Shown here piece by piece: positions 11,045 to 20,625 of a stretch of DNA of 64,000 bases. Origin of the DNA: Pseudomonas atagonensis (GTDB lineage: Bacteria; Pseudomonadota; Gammaproteobacteria; Pseudomonadales; Pseudomonadaceae). The notes under the pieces were generated by a model, which was not told the DNA's origin, made no database searches, and saw only the letters and a program-made list of their open reading frames with translations. The stretch lies in contig NZ_VXCA01000015.1 of the NCBI RefSeq assembly GCF_011369485.1, forward strand, positions 1 to 64,000. Direction: 5' to 3'. The translations under genes and the position numbers were made by a program. The stretch's first letter is position 1. Each line of letters opens with the position of its first letter.

Positions 11045-12211
11045 ATGAATCTTCACGAGTATCAGGGTAAGCAGCTGTTCGCTGAATACGGCCTGCCAGT
11101 TTCCACTGGTTACGCAGTAGACACCCCGGAAGCAGCAGCAGAAGCTTGCGACAAAATCGGCGGCAGCGAGTGGGTTGTCAAAGCCCAGGTCCACGCCGGT
11201 GGTCGCGGTAAAGCGGGCGGCGTCAAGCTGGTTCGCAGCAAAGAAGACGCCAAAGCCTTCGCACAGCAGTGGCTGGGCAAGCGTCTGGTGACTTACCAGA
11301 CTGACGCCAATGGCCAGCCAGTCACCAAGATCCTGGTTGAATCGTGCACTGATATCGCTAAAGAGCTGTACCTGGGCGCTGTCGTTGACCGTTCGAGCCG
11401 TCGCATCGTGTTCATGGCTTCCACCGAAGGTGGCGTGGACATCGAGAAAATCGCTCACGACACTCCAGAAAAAATTCTGAAAGCCACTATCGATCCACTG
11501 GTTGGCGCTCAGCCATTCCAGGGTCGCGAGCTGGCATTCCAGCTGGGTCTGGAAGGCAAGCAGGTTGCTCAGTTCGCCAAGATCTTCGTAGGTCTGGCCA
11601 AGCTGTTCAAGGATCACGACCTGGCTCTGCTGGAAGTGAACCCGCTGGTGATCAAGGCTGACGGCGATCTGCACTGCCTGGATGCCAAGATCAACATCGA
11701 CGCCAATGCCATGTACCGTCAGCCTAAGCTGAAGACTTTCCACGATCCGTCGCAAGACGATCCGCGCGAAGCGCACGCTGCCAAGTTCGAACTGAACTAC
11801 GTAGCACTGGAAGGCAACATCGGCTGCATGGTCAACGGTGCTGGCCTGGCCATGGGTACCATGGACATCGTCAACCTGCACGGCGGCAAGCCAGCCAACT
11901 TCCTTGACGTAGGTGGTGGTGCTACCAAAGAACGCGTTACCGAAGCATTCAAAATCATTCTGTCCGACACTAACGTCGCTGCAGTACTGGTTAACATCTT
12001 CGGCGGCATCGTTCGCTGCGACATGATTGCCGAAGGCATCATCGGCGCTGTGAAAGAAGTCGGCGTGAAAATCCCGGTTGTTGTTCGCCTTGAAGGCAAC
12101 AACGCTGAGCTGGGCGCTAAAGTACTGGCAGAAAGCGGTTTGAACATCATCGCTGCTACCAGCCTGACCGACGCTGCTCAACAAGTTGTCAAAGCTGCGG
12201 AGGGCAAATAA
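11045..12211 (+). CDS. sucC: Succinyl-CoA synthetase beta subunit (ADP-forming)
   Basis: Substrate-level phosphorylation step of the TCA cycle: succinyl-CoA + ADP + Pi to succinate + ATP. The N-terminal ATP-grasp fold starts [18 protein letters not shown] and has [17 protein letters not shown]. The C-terminal ligase domain carries the phosphate-binding [16 protein letters not shown]. The length is 388 residues. The stop codon overlaps the sucD start (TAATG), as is usual for this heterodimer. Confidence 0.98.
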   Translation: MNLHEYQGKQLFAEYGLPVSTGYAVDTPEAAAEACDKIGGSEWVVKAQVHAGGRGKAGGVKLVRSKEDAKAFAQQWLGKRLVTYQTDANGQPVTKILVESCTDIAKELYLGAVVDRSSRRIVFMASTEGGVDIEKIAHDTPEKILKATIDPLVGAQPFQGRELAFQLGLEGKQVAQFAKIFVGLAKLFKDHDLALLEVNPLVIKADGDLHCLDAKINIDANAMYRQPKLKTFHDPSQDDPREAHAAKFELNYVALEGNIGCMVNGAGLAMGTMDIVNLHGGKPANFLDVGGGATKERVTEAFKIILSDTNVAAVLVNIFGGIVRCDMIAEGIIGAVKEVGVKIPVVVRLEGNNAELGAKVLAESGLNIIAATSLTDAAQQVVKAAEGK

Positions 12212-13092
12212 TGAGCGTCCTGATCAATAAAGACACCAAAGTTATCTGCCAGGGTATTACCGGTTCGCAAGGTAGTTTCCACACCCAGCAAGCCATCGAA
12301 TACGGCACCAAAATGGTGGGTGGCGTTACTCCTGGTAAAGGCGGCACCGAGCACCTGGGTCTGCCAGTGTTCAACACCGTCAAAGACGCAGTAGCTGCTA
12401 CCGGCGCTACCGCCAGCGTGATCTACGTTCCGGCTCCTTTCTGCAAAGACTCGATCCTGGAAGCTGCTTTCGGCGGCATCAAGCTGATCGTCTGCATCAC
12501 CGAAGGCATTCCTACCCTGGACATGCTGGACGCTAAAGTTAAGTGCGACGAGCTGGGCGTAGTCCTGATCGGCCCTAACTGCCCAGGCGTGATCACCCCA
12601 GGCGAATGCAAGATCGGCATCATGCCAGGTCACATTCACTTGCCAGGCAAAGTCGGTATCGTTTCGCGTTCCGGCACCCTGACCTACGAAGCTGTGAAGC
12701 AGACCACTGACGCCGGTTTCGGTCAGTCGACTTGCGTCGGCATCGGCGGTGACCCGATCCCGGGTTCGAACTTCATCGACATCCTGAAACTGTTCCAGGA
12801 AGACCCGAAGACCGAAGCGATCGTAATGATCGGCGAGATCGGCGGTTCGGCTGAAGAAGAAGCGGCTGCCTACATCAAGGCGCACGTGACCAAGCCGGTT
12901 GTTTCCTACATTGCTGGTGTGACTGCTCCTCCGGGCAAGCGCATGGGCCATGCTGGCGCAATCATTTCTGGCGGCAAAGGCACTGCAGACGAGAAATTCG
13001 CTGCGCTGCAAGACGCAGGCGTAAAAACCGTGCGTTCGCTGGCAGACATCGGCAAGGCCCTGGCCGAGCTGACTGGTTGGGCTGTCAAGTAA
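12211..13092 (+). CDS. sucD: Succinyl-CoA synthetase alpha subunit
   Basis: Partner of SucC that binds CoA and carries the phosphohistidine intermediate. The N-terminal CoA-binding Rossmann domain has [18 protein letters not shown], and the catalytic histidine is His247 in [17 protein letters not shown]. The length is 293 residues. It is the last gene of the sdh-suc unit and is followed by a strong terminator. Confidence 0.98.
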   Translation: MSVLINKDTKVICQGITGSQGSFHTQQAIEYGTKMVGGVTPGKGGTEHLGLPVFNTVKDAVAATGATASVIYVPAPFCKDSILEAAFGGIKLIVCITEGIPTLDMLDAKVKCDELGVVLIGPNCPGVITPGECKIGIMPGHIHLPGKVGIVSRSGTLTYEAVKQTTDAGFGQSTCVGIGGDPIPGSNFIDILKLFQEDPKTEAIVMIGEIGGSAEEEAAAYIKAHVTKPVVSYIAGVTAPPGKRMGHAGAIISGGKGTADEKFAALQDAGVKTVRSLADIGKALAELTGWAVK

Positions 13093-13120
13093 GCCTCGCG
13101 CTTAGCTGACGCTTTACCAA

Positions 13121-13148
13121 ACAAAGGCCACCTTCGGGTGGCCTTTGT
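13121..13148 (+). terminator. Intrinsic terminator after sucD
   Basis: A perfect stem ACAAAGGCCACC/GGTGGCCTTTGT closes on a TTCG-type loop and is followed by CGTTTCT. It ends the TCA operon. Confidence 0.85.
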
Positions 13149-13182
13149 CGTTTCTGCAATAAGGAATGTTGCGAAGGCTTTT

Positions 13183-13345
13183 TGTGGCGAGGGGATTTAG
13201 CGAAACGTCGCACCGCCCCGTTGGGCTGCGCACCAGCCCCAGTACAAGCACCGGCGACCAGTCAGGTAATCCCGGTTGATATTCCTTGGGGCAGCTGCGC
13301 TACCCAACGGGGCGGTGCGACGTTTCGCTAAATCCCCTCGCCACA
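13183..13345. repeat. Long intergenic inverted repeat (43-bp perfect arms)
   Basis: The left arm 13183-13225 and right arm 13303-13345 are exact reverse complements over 43 bases, beginning TGTGGCGAGGGGATTT. Weaker complementarity continues inward (CTGCGCACCAGCCCC against GGGGCAGCTGCGC). The 77-base centre has no coding capacity. It resembles a nested-REP or MITE-like element of fluorescens-group genomes. No flanking target duplication was obvious. With the sucD terminator and the brnQ leader it accounts for the 511-base gap 13093-13603. Confidence 0.8.
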
Positions 13346-13542
13346 GGTTTCCTGTTTTGACTACAGGTTCGGGATATGAAAAATAGATACGTAAACGCGA
13401 CACAGAAACGTCGCGTATCGGTTAGTTCGCCCTCTAACAGTGCGTTTGCAAGCCAAATTCGTTAGGCTAACAGCCATTTTTGCGTCCGCCGCCCACAAGG
13501 TGGCAACGCGCTAAACGGGTCAGTCCCATACGGATCGACAGC

Positions 13543-13566
13543 ATTTCCCTAACCCCACAGGGAAAT
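13543..13566 (+). promoter_or_regulatory. Leader hairpin upstream of brnQ
   Basis: ATTTCCCT (13543-13550) and AGGGAAAT (13559-13566) form a perfect 8-bp stem with an 8-base loop, 37 bases before the brnQ start. It could be a protein-binding palindrome or an mRNA hairpin. No further evidence is available. Confidence 0.35.
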
Positions 13567-13603
13567 CCCTCCTAAATTCCGATTCAGTAGTGTGGTTTCC
13601 TTA

Positions 13604-14917
13604 ATGAAAGTTTTGAAAGGTCAGGACATCCTGGCACTTGGTTTTATGACATTTGCCCTGTTCGTCGGGGCTGGCAACATCATCTTCCCGCCTATCGTCG
13701 GTTTGCAGGCCGGACCTCACGTCTGGATGGCGGCGCTGGGCTTTCTGATCACCGCGGTCGGTCTGCCGGTGATCACTGTCGTCGCACTGGCCAAGGTCGG
13801 TGGGGCGATGGACGCACTGAGCAGCCCGATCGGCAAGATCGCCGGCGGCATTCTGGCGGCCGCGTGCTACCTGGCGGTCGGCCCGTTGTTCGCTACCCCG
13901 CGCACCGCGACCGTGTCCTTTGAAGTTGGTTTGGCGCCACTGACCGGCGAAAGCCCACTCGCGCTGTTCCTCTACAGCTCGGTGTACTTCCTGCTGGTGT
14001 TCTTCATCTCGCTTTATCCAGGCCGTTTGCTGGATACCGTCGGGCGTTTCCTCGCGCCGCTGAAGATCATTGCCCTGGCGGTACTGGGCATCGCGGCATT
14101 TGCCCTGCCGGCCGGTGACATTGGTCATGGCACGCCGGAATACGTGGCTGCACCGTTTTCCCAAGGTTTCATCAATGGTTACCTGACCATGGATACCCTG
14201 GGCGCGCTGGTGTTCGGTATCGTCATCGTCAACGCGATCCGCTCCCGCGGCGTCGAGTCGCCTGCACTGATCACCCGTTACGCGATCATTGCCGGGCTGA
14301 TTGCCGGCGTCGGTCTGGCGCTGGTGTATGTCAGCCTGTTCCGCCTCGGTTCCGGCAGTCATGAAGTCGCTGTCGGTGCCACCAATGGCGCGGCGGTGCT
14401 GCACGCTTACGTGCAACACACCTTCGGTTCGCTGGGCAGCGGGTTCCTGGCGGTGCTGATCTCGTTGGCCTGTCTGGTAACGGCGGTCGGTCTGACCTGC
14501 GCCTGTGCCGAGTACTTCAGCCGTGTGGTGCCACTGTCTTACAAGACACTGGTCATCATCCTCGCCGCGTTCTCGCTGCTGGTGTCCAACCTGGGCCTGA
14601 CCAAGCTGATTGCGTTCTCCATTCCTGTGCTGACGGCGATCTACCCGCCGTGCATCGTGCTGGTGGCGCTGAGCTTCTGCAAAGACTTCTGGCATGAACA
14701 TGCGCGCATTCTCGGCCCGGTGATGCTGGTGTCGTTCCTGTTCGGCACCATCGATGCGCTGAAAGGCGCCGGTCTGGCTGACTGGATGCCGACGCAGCTT
14801 TCGCACCTGCCGCTGAGCGAGCAGGGTCTGGCCTGGCTGGTGCCGTGTGTGATGACGCTGGTGGTCGCGGTGGTTTGCGATCGTCTGCTGGGCAAGCGCA
14901 GCGAAGTCATTGCCTGA
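13604..14917 (+). CDS. brnQ: Branched-chain amino acid transport system II carrier protein
   Basis: Inner-membrane symporter of the LIVCS family importing leucine, isoleucine and valine. It has 437 residues and about twelve hydrophobic segments. The N-terminal signature [19 protein letters not shown] is typical of BraB/BrnQ. I start it at the ATG at 13604, which matches the family length of about 437. An in-frame GTG at 13592 would add four residues. It is a stand-alone gene with its own terminator. Confidence 0.93.
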   Translation: MKVLKGQDILALGFMTFALFVGAGNIIFPPIVGLQAGPHVWMAALGFLITAVGLPVITVVALAKVGGAMDALSSPIGKIAGGILAAACYLAVGPLFATPRTATVSFEVGLAPLTGESPLALFLYSSVYFLLVFFISLYPGRLLDTVGRFLAPLKIIALAVLGIAAFALPAGDIGHGTPEYVAAPFSQGFINGYLTMDTLGALVFGIVIVNAIRSRGVESPALITRYAIIAGLIAGVGLALVYVSLFRLGSGSHEVAVGATNGAAVLHAYVQHTFGSLGSGFLAVLISLACLVTAVGLTCACAEYFSRVVPLSYKTLVIILAAFSLLVSNLGLTKLIAFSIPVLTAIYPPCIVLVALSFCKDFWHEHARILGPVMLVSFLFGTIDALKGAGLADWMPTQLSHLPLSEQGLAWLVPCVMTLVVAVVCDRLLGKRSEVIA

Positions 14918-14959
14918 TGTTGGTTGACCCGCCACAAGCGGGTCTTCAACGCTTAAACA

Positions 14960-14996
14960 GAAATGCCCCGTATCAATCGATACGGGGCATTTTTTA
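14960..14996 (+). terminator. Intrinsic terminator after brnQ
   Basis: Stem AAATGCCCCGTATC/GATACGGGGCATTT with loop AATC, followed by a run of T. Confidence 0.9.
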
Positions 14997-15088
14997 TGGG
15001 TGTCAGGCAGTGTCTTTTTTCCTGAGCTAACGTCGAAGCACTGCACAGATTTTATCTGGGCCAGCTTCCATCCATCACAGGGACCCGC

Positions 15089-15826
15089 ATGTCGTTCATC
15101 CAAGCCAACCTGATTCACCTGCTCGCCGCACTCTGGTTTGTCATCTGTTGGGGCGGTTACACCCGCTACGCCAGCTGGAAGGCGCGCGACACCGCGTGTC
15201 TGGCCAGTGTATTGCACCTGTATCGCGAAGACTGGATGCGCCGCATGTTGCTGCGCGACAACCGCATCGCCGACGCCAGTGTGATCGGCAACCTGGAGCG
15301 CAACGCCTCGTTCTTCGCCTCGAGCACCTTGATCATCCTTGCCGGTATTCTCACCGTGTTGGGTGCTTCCGAGCGGGCGGTGTCATTGCTGGCGGATATT
15401 CCGATGGTGCAACAGGCCTCCCAGGGGATGTCCGAAATCAAGTTGCTGTGCCTGGCGCTGGTGTTCGTCTATGCGTTCTTTACGTTCAGTTGGTGCATGC
15501 GTCAGTACAACTTTGCCGCCGTTCTGGTGGGGTCGGCGCCGATGGTCGGTGAGCGGCATGTGTCGGAGCAGGAGCGCAAGGCGTTTGCCTCTCGGGCGGC
15601 CCGGGTCATTTCCATGGCGGCCAACCAGTTCAACTTCGGCCTGCGTTCCTATTATTTCGGCATGACCATGCTGGCGTGGTTCGTCAGCCCGTGGCTGTTC
15701 ATGCTGATGAGTGCCGGCGTGGTGTTGGTACTGTACCGCCGCGAGTTTCATTCCGACGTTCTCGACGTAATGGTCTATACCCCTACAGAGGCGCCCATCC
15801 CCGAGGCGAACAAAGAGGCCGCTTGA
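15089..15826 (+). CDS. DUF599 domain membrane protein
   Basis: A 245-residue inner-membrane protein of the DUF599 family; its function is unknown. Hydrophobic segments lie near residues 5-25, 72-95, 113-135 and 190-220. Conserved-looking blocks include WMRRMLLRDNRIADASVIGNLERNASFFAS, split between a charged loop and the second membrane segment. The end overlaps the next gene by one base (TGATG), so the two membrane proteins are probably co-translated. Confidence 0.85.
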   Translation: MSFIQANLIHLLAALWFVICWGGYTRYASWKARDTACLASVLHLYREDWMRRMLLRDNRIADASVIGNLERNASFFASSTLIILAGILTVLGASERAVSLLADIPMVQQASQGMSEIKLLCLALVFVYAFFTFSWCMRQYNFAAVLVGSAPMVGERHVSEQERKAFASRAARVISMAANQFNFGLRSYYFGMTMLAWFVSPWLFMLMSAGVVLVLYRREFHSDVLDVMVYTPTEAPIPEANKEAA

Positions 15827-16227
15827 TGAGTATTCCGTTCTGGTGTGTGTTTATCAGTGCACTGTTGATCTATATCGCGCGCCTGCCGGTGGGCAAGGCC
15901 ATGAAAGAGCAGGGCGGTTACAACAACCACTTGCCACGCCAACAGCAGGCGCAACTCACCGGTTATGGGGCGAGGGCGCTGGCGGCACACCAGAACAGTA
16001 TTGAAGCGTTCATCTTGTTTGCCGTCGGTGTGCTGATGGCGCATACCACGCAGACCCAGGGATGGTTGATCGATGCATTGGCGATCATTTTTGTTATCGC
16101 GCGAATCATCTACTTATGGTTCTACCTGGCGGATCTACCCAAGCTGCGCAGTCTGGTCTGGCTGGTTGGCTTAGTGTGTTCGTTGTTGCTGATGATTAGT
16201 CCGACTTTTAGAACAGTTTTGCTCTAA
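15826..16227 (+). CDS. MAPEG family membrane protein
   Basis: A 133-residue protein with four membrane segments, resembling the MAPEG family (membrane-associated proteins in eicosanoid and glutathione metabolism). Its bacterial role is unclear. The characteristic region RALAAHQNSIEAFILFAVGVLMAH has the conserved AHQNSxE(A)F motif. Its ATG overlaps the stop of the DUF599 gene. The substrate, if any, cannot be inferred from context. Confidence 0.85.
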   Translation: MSIPFWCVFISALLIYIARLPVGKAMKEQGGYNNHLPRQQQAQLTGYGARALAAHQNSIEAFILFAVGVLMAHTTQTQGWLIDALAIIFVIARIIYLWFYLADLPKLRSLVWLVGLVCSLLLMISPTFRTVLL

Positions 16228-16253
16228 CAAGGCATTACCGAAAAATGACAGGC

Positions 16254-16289
16254 AAAAGAAAACCCGCACTTGGCGGGTTTCTTTTTTTG
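16254..16289. terminator. Bidirectional terminator between the MAPEG and lipoprotein genes
   Basis: Stem AAACCCGC/GCGGGTTT (16259-16281) has T-rich tails on both strands, so it can end both convergent genes. Confidence 0.8.
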
Positions 16290-16304
16290 CGTACCAGAAG
16301 CGAA

Positions 16305-16541
16305 TTATTGCTTCTTGGCAGCTTCTTCTTGTGCAGCCTGGTTCGATTCAGCCTGAGCTTTGGCAGCTTCGGCGTTTTCTTTCGCGGCGTCGTTCACTTT
16401 ATCCTGAGCTTTATTCATGTCTTGCTGAGCTTGTTCAGCATGTTGGTTGGCATCTTGAGCTTTGTCCTCGGATTTTTTATCGCAGGCAGCGAGACCGAGG
16501 GAAGCGGTCAACATCAAGGCAATAGCTAAAGTCTTACGCAT
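16305..16541 (-). CDS. Small Ala/Gln/Lys-rich lipoprotein
   Basis: A 78-residue exported protein. The signal peptide MRKTLAIALMLTASLGLAAC ends in a lipobox (LAAC) with lipidation at Cys20. The mature part is a highly charged, alanine/glutamine-rich helix (DKKSEDKAQDANQHAEQAQQ and onward) likely to form a coiled coil, recalling small Lpp-like or hydrophilin-type lipoproteins. I do not recognise a specific family. The ATG at 16541 follows AAGGAG. A longer upstream in-frame extension is not supported. Confidence 0.8.
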   Translation of the reverse strand: MRKTLAIALMLTASLGLAACDKKSEDKAQDANQHAEQAQQDMNKAQDKVNDAAKENAEAAKAQAESNQAAQEEAAKKQ

Positions 16542-16699
16542 GGGGTGTTTCTCCTTATGGAAAATAACTACTGGCCTTAAGAGCTTGGCCCTGAGGGTTA
16601 AGTTCCTCATTTCTTTCAGATATATAAGTTTGTTTTTATACGGAACTTTTGCCGTGTTTCTCACTACTGGCAAAAGGCTCTAACGAGAGTAATTATCGA

Positions 16700-17176
16700 A
16701 TGGCTGAAAACCCCGTTTTTGAGCGTGCGACGCGATTTCTTTCGGCGTTGCGCCACTGTCAGGTGTTGGGTCTGAAGGTGCTCAGCGCCTCCAGCGAAGG
16801 GCTCACTGTGATCCTGCCGTACAGCCCGAAAATTGTCGGTAATCCGCAAACGGGCGTTATTCACGGCGGGGCGATCACTTCATTGATGGACACCGCGTGT
16901 GGCATGTCGACGCTGTGCGTGCTGCCGGAGTTCGAGGTCTGTCCGACACTCGATCTGCGCATCGATTACATGCACGCCGCCGAGCCCAATAAAGATGTCT
17001 ACGGCTTCGCCCAGTGCTATCGGGTCACGACCGATGTGATCTTCGCCCGGGGTTTTGCCTATCAGGACGATCCCGAGCAGCCGATTGCCCACGTCGTTGG
17101 CACGTTCATGCGCATGGGCAAGGGTCTCAAAGGCACCAAAGGCTTTGGCGGCGCGATCAAGGGAGAAGGTCAATGA
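16700..17176 (+). CDS. PaaI-type hot-dog thioesterase (first of a tandem pair)
   Basis: A 158-residue hot-dog-fold protein, probably an acyl-CoA thioesterase. The motif GNPQTGVIHGGAITSLMDTACGMST is split over the catalytic helix; IHGG followed by D is the PaaI/YdiI signature. I start at the ATG at 16700, just after the divergent lipoprotein promoter region, because the upstream in-frame extension shows no family features. It overlaps the next thioesterase by four bases. The substrate is unknown. Confidence 0.85.
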   Translation: MAENPVFERATRFLSALRHCQVLGLKVLSASSEGLTVILPYSPKIVGNPQTGVIHGGAITSLMDTACGMSTLCVLPEFEVCPTLDLRIDYMHAAEPNKDVYGFAQCYRVTTDVIFARGFAYQDDPEQPIAHVVGTFMRMGKGLKGTKGFGGAIKGEGQ

Positions 17177-17625
17177 GCAATGATCTCAAGGAGCAGTTGA
17201 ATAAAGCTCACGCTCAGGGCGACTACGCACCGCTGTTGAAATTGATCCCTTACGCAGGTCTCATCGGCATTGAATGTTCGCGGGTCGGCGATGAGTTGCT
17301 GTTCAAGCTGCCGGCGAACAAGGACAACATTGGTAACCCTTTACTGCCAGCCATCCATGGCGGGGTAATTGCCGGGTTCATGGAACTGGCCGCCGCCCTG
17401 CATTTGTTGATCTTCACTGAAGCGCCGGGTGTGCCGAAAATCATCGACTTCTCCCTCGACTACCTGCGCGCCGGGCAATTTCGCGACACTTGGGCCAAGT
17501 GTCAGGTCTGCCGGCAGGGGCGGCGCGTGGCGAACGTGGCGGTCACGGCCTGGCAAAGCACCGAAAGCGAACCGATTGCCACCGCCCGCGCGCACTTCAA
17601 AATTGAAGAGCCCTTGAAATCCTGA
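17173..17625 (+). CDS. PaaI-type hot-dog thioesterase (second of the pair)
   Basis: A 150-residue paralogue-like hot-dog protein directly coupled to the upstream one (ATGA overlap). It keeps the signature GNPLLPAIHGGVIAGFMELAAALHL, but with Glu in place of the Asp of the first copy at the end of the catalytic helix. The two could form a heteromeric enzyme with one modified active site. That is inference from the tandem arrangement. Confidence 0.83.
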   Translation: MSNDLKEQLNKAHAQGDYAPLLKLIPYAGLIGIECSRVGDELLFKLPANKDNIGNPLLPAIHGGVIAGFMELAAALHLLIFTEAPGVPKIIDFSLDYLRAGQFRDTWAKCQVCRQGRRVANVAVTAWQSTESEPIATARAHFKIEEPLKS

Positions 17626-17636
17626 ACACTGCCCCA
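17613..17636 (+). promoter_or_regulatory. Heat-shock (RpoH-type) promoter of htpG
   Basis: CTTGAAA (17613-17619), a 12-base spacer, then CCCCA (17632-17636). Element sequences and spacing match the sigma-32 consensus. It overlaps the stop codon of the upstream thioesterase gene and lies about 70 bases before htpG, a classical heat-shock gene. Confidence 0.65.
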
Positions 17637-17706
17637 AACTCAGATGACAACCCGCCGCCGACGATTCGGGTCGCGGCCAATGCCATCTGATTGGAGTTTG
17701 ATGACC

Positions 17707-19611
17707 ATGAGTGTGGAAACTCAAAAGGAAACCCTGGGCTTCCAGACCGAGGTGAAGCAACTGCTGCACCTCATGATCCATTCGCTGTATTCCAACAAGG
17801 AAATCTTCCTTCGCGAATTGATCTCGAACGCCTCTGACGCTGTCGACAAGCTGCGCTTCGAAGCCCTGGCCAAGCCTGAGTTGCTCGAAGGTGGCGCTGA
17901 TCTGAAAATCCGTGTGAGCTTCGACAAGGACGCCAAGACCGTCACTCTCGAAGACAACGGCATCGGCATGAACCGCGACGATGTGATTACCCACCTGGGG
18001 ACCATCGCCAAGTCCGGCACCGCTGATTTCATGAAAAACCTGTCCGGCGATCAGAAGAAGGATTCGCACCTGATCGGTCAGTTCGGCGTAGGTTTCTACT
18101 CCGCCTTCATCGTTGCCGACAAAGTTGACGTATACAGCCGTCGCGCCGGTACTGCGGCCAGCGAAGGCGTACACTGGTCGTCGAAAGGCGAGGGCGAATT
18201 CGAAGTCGCCACCATCGAGAAACCAGAGCGTGGCACTCGCATCGTGCTGCACCTGAAATCCGGTGAAGACGAGTTCGCTGATGGCTGGCGTCTGCGCAAC
18301 ATCATCAAGAAGTACTCCGACCACATCGCCTTGCCAATCGAGCTGCCAAAAGAAGTCACGGCTGCCGAGGGCGAAGAGAAGCCTGCCGTTGAATGGGAAA
18401 CCGTCAACCGCGCCAGCGCCTTGTGGACCCGTCCGCGCACTGAGGTGAAGGACGAGGAATACCAGGAGTTCTACAAACACATCGCTCACGACTTTGAAAA
18501 TCCGCTGGCCTGGAGCCACAACAAAGTCGAAGGCAAGCTCGAATACAGCTCGCTGTTGTACGTGCCGGCCCGCGCACCGTTTGACCTGTACCAGCGTGAA
18601 GCGCCGAAAGGCTTGAAGCTGTACGTGCAACGCGTGTTCGTCATGGATCAGGCCGAGTCGTTCCTGCCGCTGTATCTGCGCTTCATCAAGGGCGTGGTCG
18701 ATTCCAACGACCTGTCGCTGAACGTGTCGCGCGAGATCCTGCAGAAAGACCCGATCATCGATTCGATGAAAACCGCGCTGACCAAGCGTGTGCTCGACAT
18801 GCTGGAAAAACTGGCGAAGAACGAGCCTGAGCAATACAAAGGCTTCTGGAAAAACTTCGGTCAGGTCATGAAAGAAGGCCCGGCAGAAGATTTCGCCAAC
18901 AAGGAAAAAATTGCCGGTCTGCTGCGTTTCGCATCGACCAATGGCGACGACGGCGAGCAGATCGTCGCTCTGGCTGACTATCTGGCACGCGCCAAGGAAG
19001 GTCAGGACAAGATCTACTACCTCACCGGCGAAACCTACGCGCAGGTCAAGAACAGCCCGCACCTTGAAGTCTTCCGCAAGAAAGGCATCGAAGTGCTGCT
19101 GCTGACCGACCGTATCGACGAGTGGCTGATGAGCTACCTCAGCGAATTCGACGGCAAGACTTTCGTTGACGTGGCACGCGGTGACCTCGATCTGGGCAAC
19201 CTGGACTCGGAAGAGGACAAGAAGGTTGCAGAAGAAGTCGCCAAGTCCAAAGAAGGTCTGGTCGAGCGTCTGAAAACTGCGCTGGGCGACTCTGTGGCTG
19301 AAGTCCGCGTATCGCATCGTCTGACCGATTCGCCGGCCATCCTGGCCATTGGCGAGCAGGATCTGGGTCTGCAAATGCGTCAGATCCTTGAAGCCAGCGG
19401 CCAGAAAGTGCCTGACTCGAAGCCGATCTTCGAATTCAACCCGAGCCACCCGCTGATCGAGAAACTCGACGGCGAGCAGAGCGAAGAGCGTTTTGGCGAC
19501 CTGTCGCACATCCTCTTCGATCAGGCCGCGCTGGCGGCCGGCGATAGCTTGAAAGACCCGGCCGCGTATGTGCGCCGACTGAACAAGCTGCTGGTTGAAC
19601 TGTCGGTTTAA
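17707..19611 (+). CDS. htpG: Molecular chaperone HtpG (Hsp90)
   Basis: Cytosolic ATP-dependent chaperone of 634 residues. The N-terminal GHKL ATPase domain begins [20 protein letters not shown] and has the ATP-site motifs [14 protein letters not shown] and GQFGVGFYS. The middle domain includes LNVSREILQ, and the C-terminal dimerisation domain follows NPSHPLI. The start at 17707 gives [16 protein letters not shown]. An ATG at 17701 is also possible, and GGAG lies between 5 and 12 bases upstream of the two. Confidence 0.97.
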   Translation: MSVETQKETLGFQTEVKQLLHLMIHSLYSNKEIFLRELISNASDAVDKLRFEALAKPELLEGGADLKIRVSFDKDAKTVTLEDNGIGMNRDDVITHLGTIAKSGTADFMKNLSGDQKKDSHLIGQFGVGFYSAFIVADKVDVYSRRAGTAASEGVHWSSKGEGEFEVATIEKPERGTRIVLHLKSGEDEFADGWRLRNIIKKYSDHIALPIELPKEVTAAEGEEKPAVEWETVNRASALWTRPRTEVKDEEYQEFYKHIAHDFENPLAWSHNKVEGKLEYSSLLYVPARAPFDLYQREAPKGLKLYVQRVFVMDQAESFLPLYLRFIKGVVDSNDLSLNVSREILQKDPIIDSMKTALTKRVLDMLEKLAKNEPEQYKGFWKNFGQVMKEGPAEDFANKEKIAGLLRFASTNGDDGEQIVALADYLARAKEGQDKIYYLTGETYAQVKNSPHLEVFRKKGIEVLLLTDRIDEWLMSYLSEFDGKTFVDVARGDLDLGNLDSEEDKKVAEEVAKSKEGLVERLKTALGDSVAEVRVSHRLTDSPAILAIGEQDLGLQMRQILEASGQKVPDSKPIFEFNPSHPLIEKLDGEQSEERFGDLSHILFDQAALAAGDSLKDPAAYVRRLNKLLVELSV

Positions 19612-19622
19612 TCAAGTTGGAG

Positions 19623-19648
19623 AAAAACCCGCTTCGGCGGGTTTTTTC
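19623..19648 (+). terminator. Intrinsic terminator after htpG
   Basis: Stem AAAACCCGC/GCGGGTTTT with a TTCG loop followed by T residues. Confidence 0.88.
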
Positions 19649-19679
19649 ATTCTGGTGTTTAACCAATCAGGAGTCAGAA

Positions 19680-20408
19680 ATGAGCCAAGTCACAGTACGT
19701 TCCGTGATCTATCAGATCGACGGCCAGCCGTATGAAGGTCGTCTGGCGTTCGATGCCGAGCACAAAGACGCGCGCCCGGGTTTGTTGATGGCGCCGAACT
19801 GGATGGGCGTCAGCGCCGGCGCTGAAGAGATCGCCAAGTCGGTGGCGGCCAAGGGCTATGTGGTGTTGATTGCCGACGTGTACGGCCAGTCCGTGCGCCC
19901 GCAGAACGCCGATCAGGCTGGCGCGGCGATGATGCCACTGAAGGACGACCGTGCACTGCTGCGCAAGCGCATGCAGGCCGCGTTCGAGCAGTTGCAGAAG
20001 CAGGGTGAAGCAGTGGTCGACACGTCGAAACTGGCGGTGTTCGGTTTCTGCTTCGGCGGCTGCTGTGCGCTGGATCTGGCACGCACTGGCGCGGCTGTTA
20101 AAGCGGCGGTGTCGTTCCACGGCACTCTGGATTCGCCGAATCCTGTGGATGCGAAAAACATCAAAGGCTCGGTGCTGGTGCTGCACGGCGCTTCCGATCC
20201 GTTGGTGCCGAAAGAGCAGTTGCCGGCATTTGAAGACGAGATGAACGCCGCGAACGTGGATTGGCAGTTGCTGAGCTACGGCGGTGCGGTGCATTCGTTT
20301 ACCGATCCGCACGCCAATGTGCCGGGCAAGATGATGTACGACGAGAAGACCGCCAGGCGCGCATTCAAGTCGATGCATGATTTGCTGGATGAAGTGTTCA
20401 AGGGCTGA
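19680..20408 (+). CDS. Dienelactone hydrolase family protein
   Basis: A 242-residue alpha/beta hydrolase of the dienelactone hydrolase family, cytoplasmic. The nucleophile is a cysteine, Cys124 in GFCFGGCC, as in true dienelactone hydrolases. Asp173 (GASDPLVP) and His205 (GAVHSFTDP) complete the triad. No aromatic degradation genes are nearby, so a housekeeping hydrolase role is more likely than catechol catabolism. The ATG at 19680 is preceded by CAGGAG. Confidence 0.88.
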   Translation: MSQVTVRSVIYQIDGQPYEGRLAFDAEHKDARPGLLMAPNWMGVSAGAEEIAKSVAAKGYVVLIADVYGQSVRPQNADQAGAAMMPLKDDRALLRKRMQAAFEQLQKQGEAVVDTSKLAVFGFCFGGCCALDLARTGAAVKAAVSFHGTLDSPNPVDAKNIKGSVLVLHGASDPLVPKEQLPAFEDEMNAANVDWQLLSYGGAVHSFTDPHANVPGKMMYDEKTARRAFKSMHDLLDEVFKG

Positions 20409-20441
20409 AGCCTGAGGAGCAAATGCTTTAACAGCAAGAGC

Positions 20442-20617
20442 CCCTCACCCTAACCCTCTCCCGAAGGGAGAGGGGACTGATTGGGGCATATTTGAGATCT
20501 ACGCCGACCTGAACTTGCATTGTTGAATCCATAATCGACTCGGTGTTTCAGGTCGATGTATCACGCAAGACACCTCGGTCAGCTCCCTCTCCCTTCGGGA
20601 GAGGGCTGGGGTGAGGG
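20442..20617. repeat. Intergenic inverted repeat pair (33-bp arms)
   Basis: The left unit 20442-20474 and right unit 20585-20617 are reverse complements with two mismatches. Each begins or ends CCCTCACC and contains its own hairpin CCCTCTCCC/GGGAGAGGG. This REP-like doublet lies between convergent genes with about 110 unrelated bases in between. It could act as a bidirectional terminator. Confidence 0.75.
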
Positions 20618-20625
20618 CAGGCGGT

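Noticed and set aside
13601..15217. A 538-codon frame opposite brnQ, and similar long frames at 28704-29993 and 59190-60863
   Set aside because: All lie opposite clear membrane-protein genes and are rich in Arg/Gln/His, the expected reverse translation of hydrophobic codons.
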